From: Gracilariopsis chorda
Lineage: Eukaryota > Rhodophyta > Florideophyceae > Gracilariales > Gracilariaceae
NCBI GenBank assembly: GCA_003194525.1
Contig: NBIV01000169.1
Coordinates: 1-64,000 of the forward strand
DNA length: 64,000 bases
Direction: 5' to 3'
In this document: positions 11,221-21,545 of the stretch, one piece after another
Position numbering within the stretch: position 1 is the stretch's first letter
Layout: every line of letters begins with the position of its first letter
The notes under the pieces: model-generated
What the model saw: the letters and a program-made list of their open reading frames with translations, nothing else
Told to the model about the DNA's origin: nothing
Database searches by the model: none
Made by a program: the position numbers and the translations under genes

Positions 11221-11517
11221 ATTGCACGCCTGTGCTGGTACTCTCGAGCTACGATTCCAATTCTGACCTGCACTCCAGTGAACAAGGGTACAAAAAGGAC
11301 TGTCATCGTCCGGTGTCGTGACAACGTGCAACATGACACTCACACTCACCTTTCCATCGACGAACAACTCGCGTAGTTCGCCACAGTATTGCACGCCAGT
11401 GCTGGTACTCTCGAGCTACGAATATATTTTCAAGCTACTCTCCGGCAAAGAAGGGCACAAAAAGGGCTGTTGTCGTCCGGTGTCGTGAAATCGTGCAACA
11501 TGACACTCACACTCCGC
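11221..11517 (+). repeat. Diverged tandem duplication, about 130-bp units, 167-bp period
   Basis: Unit A begins ATTGCACGCCTGTGCTGGTA at 11221, unit B ATTGCACGCCAGTGCTGGTA at 11388. Both continue with CTCTCGAGCTACGA, then a diverged centre, then CGTCCGGTGTCGTGA and GTGCAACATGACACTCACACT. The units differ by substitutions and small indels. They lie just upstream of the DUF2301 gene, so they may be promoter-proximal or a remnant of the LTR-like element to the left. Confidence 0.8.
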
Positions 11518-11768
11518 TTCCAAAAATCTTTACAAGGGGTTAATAAAGGGTTGGCGCAAACGCTTAACCCTGTATGACGCCGACACGAGTCAGATTTTCT
11601 TTCACGAATTCTCATGATCTCTCTCTCGACTGTATCTGAACTGCACCCGCACCAAGGAGTTCATCACCCGCAGGCGAAAGAACGGCTTTCCCGAAGCAAA
11701 GTTCGTTCAACAAAGAGACACCCGAAATCCAGGGGCTGAGCGTTTCTCGTCATCACATTCACAGCCTA

Positions 11769-12551
11769 ATGCTCCAAGAAAGAGAAATCCCCTTGGCCTT
11801 CCTCAACCCTCTGCCACTGACGTTGCATCCTAAGGGTGCTATTACATCCAACAAGGTATGCTGTTCACAATCTGGACGGTGGCGACGACGCACTGTTCTC
11901 ATGTCGAGCACAAAGGCCTCAGAAGTCATTGAGGGACCTTTTCAGGGTGCGTATGGCAATTGGTACTTGACACGCGCCGATGTTACAGACGTTCAGGTTT
12001 ATCGTGCAGCGCTAGGTGTTGTTTGCGTCGCTCAGTCAGCATGTATCCTGCTCGCCATTGCACAGGCACCTGTACCATCTTACGTATACGACGCGCTCTT
12101 CGTTCTTGGCACGGGCGCGTTCGGTGTAGCGCTGTCAAAAATTCATATATACATGAAACCTCTCCACACGGCTTTGAAGTTCTTGTGGGTTGCCGGGTTG
12201 CTCGGTGCCATCGCCATTCTCGCTACTGAACATGCACTTGTTCCGCTTGTCTACGAGAAACCCGTCTTGTTGCTAGCGACTGGCTGGCAATTTGTTGCAC
12301 TGACTGGGGTTTTCATCAAAGAAGCCTTCTGTTTTGGGCGAGCCGAGGCGATAGGCCTTACTGCGTTGATTCCCGTCCTTCTTGGAGGCCATTTTCTAGG
12401 TATTTTGCCTGACAGTCTAGAACAAGGAGGTGGACTTGTATTTGTGGCAACCTTCTTATACTTCTGCTGGCGCAAGTTCACGCAGGGTGTGAAAGATGAT
12501 GTAGGGGACCTTTCTGTGTTCCAGTATCTGGCAAAGAATGCGAATCAGTGA
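11769..12551 (+). CDS. DUF2301 integral membrane protein, probably plastid-targeted
   Basis: 260 residues from the ATG at 11769. The first 50 or so residues are basic and Ser/Thr-containing with no family match, which suits a transit peptide (inference). From about residue 58 the protein follows the cyanobacterial/plant DUF2301 pattern: VYRAALGVVCVAQSACILLA, LSKIHIYMKPLHTALKFLW, LATGWQFVALTGVFIKEAFC, then LLGGHFLGILP and a C-terminal DVGDLSVFQYL. Six or seven hydrophobic segments are visible. The short loops KIHIYMKPLH and FIKEAFCF are the most conserved parts. The biochemical function of the family is unknown. Known members are cyanobacterial or from plastid-bearing eukaryotes, which supports an algal host. 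Intronless. Confidence 0.85.
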   Translation: MLQEREIPLAFLNPLPLTLHPKGAITSNKVCCSQSGRWRRRTVLMSSTKASEVIEGPFQGAYGNWYLTRADVTDVQVYRAALGVVCVAQSACILLAIAQAPVPSYVYDALFVLGTGAFGVALSKIHIYMKPLHTALKFLWVAGLLGAIAILATEHALVPLVYEKPVLLLATGWQFVALTGVFIKEAFCFGRAEAIGLTALIPVLLGGHFLGILPDSLEQGGGLVFVATFLYFCWRKFTQGVKDDVGDLSVFQYLAKNANQ

Positions 12552-12881
12552 TTGGCATCGACTTGCTGATTCGTCCATTGTTTCATTTGCGTGAGTGATA
12601 CAACCATCTGCAAGGATCCTCAGTTTATTTGCGTTTGACTACATACCTCGCGAAATCCGAGCCAAGACTCAAGGAGAATTCATGCACTGCAACTAAAACT
12701 AAGTGTGTGTGCGAAAATACAAGGCACGACAAACAGGGTTTAATGTGCACACTGAGGGATATAATTCAAAGCCGAAGCAGAGTGCGGGTATGGTGGCCGG
12801 CTTTTTCATCTGGGCGGGTGCGTGCGATGGACAGAAATATGCGTCATACTGTCATCAATGAGTGAAAGTAGTGCAGGGAAG

Positions 12882-13619
12882 TTATGCAGCTTCTTTGACC
12901 TCACCCTTACGACCGGCAGCTTGCATAGTGGACAAGAAGGCGTTGTAACCGATCTGCACGGTGTTGATGTACAGAACCCGCTGTGATGAAGGGATGAAGC
13001 GGAAATTGACAAGATGTGCAAGGGGCCATCTGTGATCAGTAATGGATTAATAGAATGTGAGTTATGCGCATGTAAAAAGGTTAGTGCTTTCTGTGGTTTC
13101 TTGCTTCGTCTTTGATCGAATTGCGTCTGGGAAAGAAGTAACGTACACTGTCCAATTGACCTTCATCGTCGGCCAAAGCTTCTCCTTCACCTCGGAGGTA
13201 ACTTCGTCAGGCTTGCCATCCATGGCCTTCATTGCACCGAAGAAGACTGACGTGAATATGGGGGCAAGGAAGATCTGATCAACTGCAGTCTTGGTGGCCA
13301 CTGCTCTCGCAGATGTGGGTGCAGCCGTCATGATGGTCCTATCGAGAAAAGTGTACCAGTAGTGACCAAAAGGACCGTGGATGCACAGACCAAATGCTCC
13401 CATTTTTGCAGTTCGACGTGCATCCCATGGCTTACCAGAGGTAATGTCTGGAGCTTGGGCTACCAGATCGCCAAGCATGAAGCCTGTGAACGACTTTCGA
13501 AGCAGTTAGCGATACGTCTGAGACACCTGAACGGAAGAATTCGCACTTACAGTCATCGTCTTCGTCTGCAGAGGCTTTGCGATGAGAGCCGCATTGTAAC
13601 GAGCCCAGATGCCTGACAT
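12882..13619 (-). CDS. Mpv17/PMP22 family membrane protein, three exons
   Basis: Exon 1 is 13551-13619, exon 2 13147-13493, exon 3 12882-13029. The introns (13494-13550, 57 nt, gtaagt..ag; 13030-13146, 117 nt, gtacgt..cag) are inferred from splice consensus and family alignment. The joined frame is 564 nt, 187 residues, the usual family length. Family landmarks in order: WARYNAALIAKPLQTKTMTS, MLGDLVAQ, FGLCIHGPFGHYWYTFLDR, KTAVDQIFLAPI, and across the second junction VNWTVWPLAHLVNFRFIP, then RVLYINTVQIGYNAFLS. Four membrane helices are expected. Members sit in the inner mitochondrial or peroxisomal membrane (some in plastids) and Mpv17 itself forms a channel. The substrate here cannot be inferred. 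Confidence 0.92.
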
Positions 13620-14998
13620 GTTTTGAGTTGGATGAAGATATTGTAATTAGAAAGATGTCGCGGGGTCTACGACAATGCGAAGAAGAAGCTCCTCTTCGTG
13701 CGGAGCTCCGCCAGTGTACTAGTTAGAGACGGCTATGCAGAATGCCACACCGCGTCTGGGCCGATAGATCGTTGGATGCCAGTTGCCGCACAAAATGGTC
13801 TCAGCATGTTGCAGATCGAGTGGATGTAAATGTCCACCGAGAGCCCCCTATTAGGGTTGTGCACTTGGGTTCAAATAATTGGACAAGCCCACTTGTCGCA
13901 TTGCATTATGAGAAGAAATATGCAAAAATCTGACAAGCCTGAGGCGCACGAAGGGTTGAGGGTTAGATACGGCGCACGGTGCCGCCGTCGTGCATGTTTC
14001 TTCTGCCTGCTCTCCATCCTGCGTACTCCGTACCGACGGTGGAAGACTAGGCTTTTACCCTTCGTCACCCTCAATCTTTGTTAATTTACCAGGAGACAGC
14101 TCTGATGCTCTAATCTTGGTCCAAGAGCACCATCGTCGCAAGGCACCTGACTAATTATATCCCCGGCACAGCTTTAACCGCAACTGCAAAGCTGTGATGT
14201 TTTCTCAGAGAACGGCAGGAATCCGCAGAGTTGCATAGACCTAAACTCGTTCTCAAACCTTTTGGTGCTCATGACGCCATACGAAAGCTCTCTTCGACAT
14301 CTGTAGGGCGTCTTCATTTTGACTCCAATCGTTGCAGGATAGTATGTTCATAGTATGGTTGAACCGAACAAGCATATGGTTGCTAAGTGCATTAGGTGTC
14401 TCATGTAGAGATCATCGTGTTTTAGATGCCACATTCCTCTCTTCTCAAACATGTCCCTTCGTATGGTGTTGTGCAACACTCGCGACGATATCTCGTGTGT
14501 CTCATATACCACAAACAAGCAACAACAGTAACAATAATACCATCTCTTGTATGGTTCTATCCGATTCGATAATTCCTAGACACTAAGATAGGGCGGAAGC
14601 GAACACCACGAAAGTGCTGTCAAGCTGCAAAATCTTGTTACAAGCGTTCAGTGCTTTTGTATCGGGATAAGAAACTTCTGTGTGACCGCTTCAAAAGAGC
14701 AAGCACGTACAAGGATCATTTTGTGACGGGACTGTCCAACAACAAAGCTCATCCCAACGAGCAGCGAAAAGTGAGGCAATGAAGAGAGACAACCGTGTCA
14801 AACATATCCCAAGAAAATGACGAACAAGATTCCGGCCTTGCTCTCGCGAAAGCAAGCACTCCAGGATAATACTTCTCCAGTGACATCAGGATAAGACACC
14901 ATGCGCCCTCTTAGTAAACCTATGTATGTTTATGTACATCCACTTGGATGTCGAAAAAGAAACTGCCAGGTTAGAATTCATGCCATAACCTGTCTCCG

Positions 14999-15604
14999 TC
15001 ACTGGCTGGGGTTACGAAAACTCTCAATTTCTTTGAGTTTGAAGACAATTCCGTGGAGATCCATGGCTTTGCAAATGGTGTCGCAGTTCGAAGGACTTAC
15101 CGCGCACAGGTCGAAAAGCAGGTTATCACACAAGCTCTCCAATGCCTTTAGAATGAAGTAGTTAGCAGCGGCATCTAGCTCCACCAGTTCTCGCAGATCT
15201 AGAGTATCCTGATCATCGCGCAACGCTCTAAGCACCCTTTCAACCAATTGACATTCACCCAAGTATACAAATTCCAGTACCTCGCGTATGACAGCTCCTT
15301 TTACAGATACACGAATCTCGTCCGCTGAAGATTCCTTAAACTGCGAAAAGAACAGCCTTTGAAAGAAAGTGCTCTGAAGTGCAAGAAGACTCTTGCATAC
15401 TGGAAAACGAAGGCCATCACTGGATACTAAGGTAGTGTCACAGTATAGGTGGGCGTTAGGCCCAAGAAGAAGGGAGAGAGTATTCCTTCGAAGGACGTCG
15501 TTTTGAGTTTTGTACGTGTTCCTTACGACTTCAGCGTGATTGAGGCATCGCAAGCACTTGCAGTTGGCATAGTAATGAGAATGGGGAAAAGTGTCGTCGG
15601 CCAT
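14999..15604 (-). CDS. BTB/POZ domain protein
   Basis: 201 residues from the ATG at 15604. The frame is open further upstream to 15697, but those residues look non-conserved. The N-terminus has a small Cys/His patch (HYYANCKCLRCLNH). The BTB fold starts near residue 50: YCDTTLVSSDGLRFPVCKSL, LALQSTFFQRLFFSQFKES, then VIREVLEFVYLGECQLVE. C-terminal helices (ELVELDAAANYFILKALESL) match the tail seen in BTB proteins that bind cullin 3. BTB-only proteins often serve as Cul3 ubiquitin ligase adaptors or dimerisation modules. No substrate-binding domain (Kelch, MATH) is visible. Intronless and complete. Confidence 0.8.
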   Translation of the reverse strand: MADDTFPHSHYYANCKCLRCLNHAEVVRNTYKTQNDVLRRNTLSLLLGPNAHLYCDTTLVSSDGLRFPVCKSLLALQSTFFQRLFFSQFKESSADEIRVSVKGAVIREVLEFVYLGECQLVERVLRALRDDQDTLDLRELVELDAAANYFILKALESLCDNLLFDLCAVSPSNCDTICKAMDLHGIVFKLKEIESFRNPSQ

Positions 15605-17087
15605 GAGCTTACTAGCGGCGGGATGTATAAACCGCTCGGATCGCTTGCTTGTGAAAGACAGGGTGAGAAACTGGACACTAGAACAGCGCAAAAGCAACTC
15701 GTGTCTTCCTGGTGTTGTTCTTCGAAAGGCTTGTTGCAGGATGGGTGACGAACGATGTACTTCCGGACTATTCAGATGCGGGGGAGGTTGAAGTATTTTA
15801 CGTGCCTCCGTTGAACCCAGTGGCGTACACTGGGCGTTGGTGGTTCACGATGGGTAACGGGCAACTACCGGAGAATGTGCATCGTTGGTAAAGGGTTAGC
15901 AATCTAACCCTTTCCATCGGCACCTCGGTGATTCCACTACTGAATAAAGAGTCAATTCACTCCTGATAAGCGCAGTTCAGTACTGTGCACATACTGTTTT
16001 CTTGTACAGGAAGGCTATCCCTTTACCCTTTATAACATTGGCCTCATAAATGGTTAAAAGGCAAACAAGCAAAAGCGGCCTTCGGCCGCGGGTTAAAAGG
16101 CAAAATCAATCCATTCCTTCCCACGCTGTGTTGGGCGCAAAAGGCTGCGAATCCAACCCTTCTGGTCATTCTGATTAACCTTTGTCTTCTCCATCACAAA
16201 ACGGGAGCACGTTGGAAGGGGAAAGTGGGAGAGCAGTGCTCCGGAAAGTCGTAGTTGCGAATGAAACAAGGAGACACAAGTGCTGAACTGCAAACACATG
16301 GCGCGACGAGACATTCATGGGATCAACACAAGCAAGCAAGGAAGCCAGAGCATAATAGAGACACCCAGTTCGAGACGTTTCTTAAACTAGCTCGGCTTTG
16401 TCCCTTCGGGTCCATAGCATTCATTGCCTGGGGGGCGTCAAAGTTGTCGTAGCCCATCTGGAATCACGATGCTAAATCGCTTTGCGCTGGATACCGTTGT
16501 GGTGAGGGACCACTGCAAGGTACAGTACTACTAGCTAGCGAGTCCCGCTCAGGGCACATGCAGTTCCGCCCGTCGAGGTGTGCCGACCTTCCGAAAAGGC
16601 TATAAAACACTATAAAGTTACGCCGGATGAGGAAGCCAAATGGAGATGCGATTGGGTCTATTAGGGGAATTTAGCCGTCGAATAGATGATTGGCCTTCTA
16701 CCTGTAGAAAGCGAATACCGTTGCCTTGGAATTAGAGGCACGTGCCCGTAACCACACACACACACATTACCTGGGCTCAAGCGACCGTGTGCTTTGAGGT
16801 GTAGACAAATAATTATCCGCGTGTTGAGTTGTCAAAGTCTATTCTCACATTATCACGCGTAGAGAAGTCGAAGCTATGTCGCTGCCAGAAGAGCACTGGG
16901 GGAGCCCAGTGGCAGATACTCAGAACATGCCCCGTTGGGAGCTCAGGAATCGGTCCAACAGCAAGAAGAAGCTGTATCCTACGCGTACGGAGATGGCGTT
17001 GGGCTCGAAGGTTAGAACGAATTAAATGCACCTATCTTTTTCACTTTCAGCCGCCTGGCCGCTCTGCATTTCCTAGTCGTGCGCACA
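15605..17087. other. Intergenic, with two short palindromes
   Basis: No convincing gene. It holds a perfect hairpin at 15890-15913 (AAAGGGTTAG, loop CAAT, CTAACCCTTT). A GCGGCCTTCGGCCGC palindrome near 16075 is flanked by two copies of GGTTAAAAGGCAAA (about 16051 and 16091). The last 60 nt before the next gene contain a pyrimidine tract ending in TTTCAG (about 17050), which could be the 3' end of a 5'-UTR intron. Confidence 0.5.
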
Positions 17088-19088
17088 ATGCAGCCGGAAG
17101 CGGAGCCATCCAGTAATCCGCCTGCGTCCTCGCAGGAGTCCGCGCCGCCTGCCTTCACCGCGGCACCGCGACCTCGATACACTACCCCCTCCATCGACGC
17201 GCTCACCCTGCCCGATACCTTCGACGACTTCATCCGCCTTGGCGATGCTGCCCCCGAACCGCCCCCACCCTTCTGGTCAAATCTCGTGCGTGCTGCCACG
17301 GACACCATAGAGACTGGTCTGCAGCGCGGTACCGGCGTGCTCAACGCCGCCAATGAGGTGCTGCCTTCTCTGTCGGCCGTCTTTTCTGATCGAACGGCCC
17401 GTTCTGTTAACGATGATTCCACCTCGCAATCAGCAACTCGTTTTGCTCCCCGCTTCGTTCAGCTCCGTCTTCTCCGAGCCGCGCCTGCGGCCATGCTCCT
17501 CGTTCCCTCACGCGCTGCTGTTATTTCCGATGTCGTTATAGCGCACCTCAATTCCACCAGACCAAACCTCTTCCCACTCGACATAGCCCCAGATGAGCCA
17601 CCTACCACTTCCTCTGCCGCTTCTGTCACATCCCCTTCCTCGGCATCCCCAACGTTGCGTTCGCATGGTCGTCCCCCCACCCGCGTCACCGCGGCCGCGT
17701 ATATGCCGCGTGCTGCCCGCTTCTTTCTTGGCGTTAGCACAAATCACGTGTACAGCATGTCTTCAGATATGGGCGACCGCCGTCAATCGCGGGTATTAAG
17801 GTCAGTTCCAACAAGCATTGCAGTTTCCCCAGACGAACGACTTTTGTACGTGGGGACTTCAGATGGATACATGCATATCATGGAACCTGGCTTGAATTTA
17901 AGAGTGACGTTCCTACCACCAGAGATAGTCAGTGCTTCGTTGGGTTCTGCGTTTCGGCATGCGCCTGTATCACATGTTGCGGCCGTGCAGAGCGGAGCCT
18001 TGGTTTGCTATGAAGAGGGAGCTGTCTGTAGCATTAATACCAACGGTGATCTTCTGAACAGTCCTTTCATTGCACACGCACGCCGCACTTCTTCCGCACT
18101 ATCGTTCTTTGGAGTTCTCGTGCTTACCATTGGGGATGCGAGCGATCCGTCTATGTCCCTTTTCGAAATTTCAACCGGGCGTTGTCTTTTTCGCAGAATG
18201 CTGGCGTATACACCAACTTGCTTGAAGCGCGTTAGTCGCTCCTCTAACGTTACCGTTATAAAGGGCGAGGTGTGTCCGTCTGAAGTTACTTTTATTGTTG
18301 GAGGTGACGAAGCGCACGTGGAGGTTTACAAAGTTGCTGTCTTGTCACCAATGAAGGTTGAGGTAAACCGCGTGTACACCGTCAATGAACGTATCAGAGG
18401 CAGAGATAGACATGTCGTAGACATGCACTATCTACCTGATGACGCTGTGATGCTCGCACTATTAGCCTGCGGCGAAGTTCGGAGATGGCACTTCACAAAA
18501 AGCCAGGCAAATGCTCTGTCGTTAATAGAAGAACACTCCCCCACTCAACCTACTTTTACCGAGCAAAACGTAGTTGAAGCAACAGAGCAAGACTTCGGCC
18601 TCCCAGATTATGGGCGTCATACGTCTACGAATGTTTTGAAGGCGCAGACAGTTCTGGCTGCCATACTGGATGAAGAAGTTGTTCCTGAACAAATCAAGGA
18701 TAATTTGGTTACGGAGTTCACCAAAGAACAGTCTTCTATGGTTGCCAAACTGGTCAGCTCAGACACCGAACTTCGCAGAGCCAGACGGCGCATTCTTGCT
18801 CGCTTTAGTACCGGTATTAGCGCTGACAATGAACTTGGGTCTTTGACTGAACGTACTTTGGCTAGGGCTTCAAAGCGAATGGCGGCTATGGAAATGGAGA
18901 TGGTTACCAGACAGCACTCCGCAACATTGCGTGACATTCAAAGAGAAACAGTCATCAAGTTAAAACTGATGTTGAAGAATGTGTTTTCTGCACCTGCCAT
19001 TGCCAGATCTGAGTCGCAGGGCCTCCAACAGGCTAAGCGTGACGTTGAAGAAATAAATCCGAATGATGGACAAATTGGCTGGAGTTAA
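17088..19088 (+). CDS. Beta-propeller-like protein with C-terminal coiled coil
   Basis: 666 residues from the first ATG at 17088 (frame open to 17079 but no earlier ATG). The N-terminal 200 residues are Pro/Ser-rich with one conserved-looking stretch (ALTLPDTFDDFIRLGD). Residues about 205-470 show WD40/propeller-like blades: SVPTSIAVSPDERLLYVGTS followed by DGYMHIM, VSHVAAVQSGALVCYEEGAV, SALSFFGVLVLTIGDASD, MHYLPDDAVMLALLACGEVR then WHF. The C-terminal 170 residues are charged and helical (SDTELRRARRRILARF; RASKRMAAMEMEMVTRQH), likely coiled coil. A nucleoporin-type or trafficking scaffold would fit the propeller-plus-helix layout, but no family could be named from sequence alone. Intronless. 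Confidence 0.7.
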   Translation: MQPEAEPSSNPPASSQESAPPAFTAAPRPRYTTPSIDALTLPDTFDDFIRLGDAAPEPPPPFWSNLVRAATDTIETGLQRGTGVLNAANEVLPSLSAVFSDRTARSVNDDSTSQSATRFAPRFVQLRLLRAAPAAMLLVPSRAAVISDVVIAHLNSTRPNLFPLDIAPDEPPTTSSAASVTSPSSASPTLRSHGRPPTRVTAAAYMPRAARFFLGVSTNHVYSMSSDMGDRRQSRVLRSVPTSIAVSPDERLLYVGTSDGYMHIMEPGLNLRVTFLPPEIVSASLGSAFRHAPVSHVAAVQSGALVCYEEGAVCSINTNGDLLNSPFIAHARRTSSALSFFGVLVLTIGDASDPSMSLFEISTGRCLFRRMLAYTPTCLKRVSRSSNVTVIKGEVCPSEVTFIVGGDEAHVEVYKVAVLSPMKVEVNRVYTVNERIRGRDRHVVDMHYLPDDAVMLALLACGEVRRWHFTKSQANALSLIEEHSPTQPTFTEQNVVEATEQDFGLPDYGRHTSTNVLKAQTVLAAILDEEVVPEQIKDNLVTEFTKEQSSMVAKLVSSDTELRRARRRILARFSTGISADNELGSLTERTLARASKRMAAMEMEMVTRQHSATLRDIQRETVIKLKLMLKNVFSAPAIARSESQGLQQAKRDVEEINPNDGQIGWS

Positions 19089-20104
19089 GAACTTGTTATG
19101 TCCTTTGAGCCTTGGACAAGAACAAACTCGTTTTGTACATGCAAGAAGCTCATACAGGGGTGCCAACGGGAGATCCCGCAGTGTCGATTGCGCGTGCATG
19201 TTGAAGGTTACGCGTATATATCCTATTGTAGAAGTACGAATTTGTAAAAATATCTTCATGATAAGTAGACTGCTATCGTAACTTCGTACAAACAGTTTGA
19301 CAATTTGAAAGGAGTTCATTAAAGTCGACAACGGGGCTGAGAGAGTTTCTGTCTTGTGACTCTTTGGGAATCGAGATTCCCGAAGAGCACGAGTATTCCA
19401 ATCAAGGGCTCTTAGGTACCAGAGATACTGCTTCCCAATAGTGACACTCCAGGGTTAGACTGCTAGACAGCTAACCCATTTTCCTTCTACCGCGGGATAT
19501 TCTCAAGTTCGCACGCACAAGCAGTTGAAGGAACGATGTTGTTGTTAGAGAGCTGACGAAAACTAATTCCGACTTCGACCTAATAGCTCTCAAAAAAGTT
19601 AGTCTCTACCGCGGAGCCCCAAGTTCTCGAGGCAGATCCAGTTATGGATTATTTTTTCTTCGTCATGATTCGCATCAGCAGGAAGGCAAGAACACCACGG
19701 CTGGCGGTTTACAACATTGTGCCTATAGCGGGACCACTGGCGGTTACAGCTTGATCCCTCAGCGCAGTACTAATCCAACAAAAAAGCGACTTCGCACTGC
19801 AAGTCTAGAGATGAGTTACGACGGGTTCAGTTTCAACCTATTTCGCCTGAACGAGTGTAACGACATTCCGAGCCACACAAAATAACGCGAACAGGCAGTC
19901 CCGTCCGTCACCAAGAATCCGAATTGCAAGTTTTTCAGGTTCTTCCTTTCAAATACAGATACTATGCTCCTACTCATGTGCATGAGACCGAAAAAGTTGC
20001 GAGGCGATGTATAACTATAATTCTTGAAACGAAGGGGGCAAAGAAATGCAGTAATGCCTCTCTCTCTCTTTTATGGATACGCTAGTTTAATTCCTACTTA
20101 GCGC
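19089..20104. other. Intergenic, no gene seen
   Basis: 3' flank of the propeller-like gene. It contains an inverted repeat GGGTTAG (19452-19458) / CTAACCC (19471-19477), related to the word found at 15890. Otherwise I see nothing I can name. Confidence 0.4.
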
Positions 20105-20320
20105 AGAGCGCTTCATACGAAAGTAGAGTGTGAGACGACTGGGCTACAAAAATGTCCAGCCAGACACTGATGCGAGCGTGTCCAGAGATACTTGTAGTGA
20201 GCTCCCACATAGAGCTCCCTCACGAGGTAAACCAGCATTCTTTCAGGCCATTTCTTGATGATCTCTTGAACACTAAGTCCTTGTCTTTCACGCATATTCG
20301 GCAAACATAACCTTCTCGAA
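20105..20320 (-). mobile_element. LINE ORF2 C-terminal fragment 1
   Basis: The minus strand encodes RERQGLSVQEIIKKWPERML then VYLVREL. This is the same tail (WP-R-x-L-x-F/Y-L) found at the end of the other LINE fragments here at 21.1, 23.7 and 45.4 kb. It is joined to a short repeat module (20129-20212). Confidence 0.6.
20129..20212 (+). repeat. 80-bp dispersed module, copy 1
   Basis: Starts AGACGACTGGGCTACAAAAA and continues CAGACACTGATGCGAGCGTG, ending TAGTGAGCTCCCACA. A second copy in the same orientation at 23563-23642 differs at a handful of bases. It sits beside LINE tails of opposite orientation in the two places, so it is not simply part of the LINE. Confidence 0.75.
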
Positions 20321-20339
20321 GAGTTACGTAGAGGACATC

Positions 20340-21000
20340 GCAGACCGACCCGGGAGGTCGTTAATCTCGTCCAGGCGATCGGTCAGCTTGCCGGTCGCGG
20401 ACCTGGGTGGAAAGTCGTGAAAAGGCCCCCGTCTAACTGCACGTACGCAGTCGGTCACGAGCCTGTTGTCAGAAGAAGATCCAACCGCCGTTTCCCTGAA
20501 TTTTTCCCTTGAAGGAAGAGCTCCAAAGGAGCCTCTGAACGGGCTTTTTCCAGGGTTTTCTCGGAGGACTACGATTGGGTCGGATGATGATACAAGCTAC
20601 GCACCGGTTCTTTTGTCTGATCTCGCCGATGATATGAGGATTGGGCGAAAGGACGTCGTCAATGGTTTCTATGGCGGTCAACGCGGTACATGCGAAGCCC
20701 CTTGTCGTGGTGTGCCCCTTACCCGACGATATCTATTAGAGGGTGAATGAAGAGGTGCAGAGAAGAAGGCGATTGTCGTCGGAAACGAAACGCTTCAGCG
20801 GTTGAAGACACCTACGGCACCTCATACTCTTTTCGCATCATATGTAGCCCAGTGAGTGTAGCACAGATACTGGTTTGTAGTTCGTGGCTACGGTATAGGA
20901 GTAAGTAATATAGGTTGTCGGGGTTCTTGGCAAACCCCCGCGCTACGAGGAATTAATGTATGCGTGTTCGTAAGAGAGAGAGAGAGACATCGCAGAACAA
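20340..21000 (+). repeat. Dispersed repeat, copy 1 (inverted partner at 45.64-46.24 kb)
   Basis: Begins near GACCCGGGAGGTCG and ends in CCCCCGCGCTACGAGGAATT then a GA microsatellite. The reverse complement recurs at about 45640-46245 with small indels (for example two C missing here in the CCCGTTCAG segment). Both strands carry short open stretches, but with no recognised domain. Unclassified; possibly part of a non-autonomous element. Confidence 0.85.
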
Positions 21001-21029
21001 AGTGCTCTACATCATTTAGCACTCCTGGT

Positions 21030-21400
21030 CTACATTGGCACACCAGTCGTCTTTTCAATAAGTAATGCAGTAAAGTGTGTATGTATGTGTGTATACGGGA
21101 GCACGCTACTAATTCCAAAGGCATGGTAGGGGTTCTTATCAAAGAGCTTCGCCCTCCTCAAGAAATCCAACACCCTTTTTGGCCATTTCTTCACTACTGC
21201 TGTAACTGCCAGTCCTTGTCTTTCCCTTGCCGACGGAAAAAACATCTCGTCGATACTTGGAACGTTTTCTACACTTCATAACAAAGTGATCAACGGTATT
21301 TTCAACTCCATGCCTGAGCTCTAACGGGCAGTAGCTCTTTCTATTCAGCAGATAAGCCAAGAAGGGATGCAATCCTGTCGCATGTCCCATGAAAACCTGC
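21030..21400 (-). mobile_element. LINE ORF2 C-terminal fragment 2
   Basis: The minus strand reads GHATGLHPFLAYLLNRKSYC, then VENTVDHFVMKCRKRSKYRR, the zinc-type motif at the end of ORF2 in LINEs that carry RNase H. After a frame change it continues GLAVTAVVKKWPKRVLDFLR. It matches the fragments at 23.4 and 45.3 kb in layout but is clearly diverged. Confidence 0.7.
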
Positions 21401-21424
21401 GAAAGAGTCGTTGGTGCAGTTCGA

Positions 21425-21545
21425 ACCGTAACTTTTAGACAGTGGTCGCAGAAATTCCTTGGTTTCCTGCGGAGAGAAAACTATCTGTAACCAGATATGT
21501 TTTACCCTTATGTTGCAGTTCTACATCAAGGACCCACAGTAAATA
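21425..21545 (+). mobile_element. LINE 3' end fragment 3
   Basis: The plus strand encodes KFLGFLRRENYL followed by a 3' tail ending GGACCCACAGTAAATAAGAAG. This closely parallels 45417-45510 (KFLGFLRKEKYL, GGGCCCACAATAAAC). Head-to-head with fragment 2. Confidence 0.6.

Noticed and set aside
16829..17116. Upstream frame that could be a first exon of the propeller-like gene
   Set aside because: It is out of frame with the main gene and the ATG at 17088 gives a complete protein; a 5'-UTR intron is possible but not shown.
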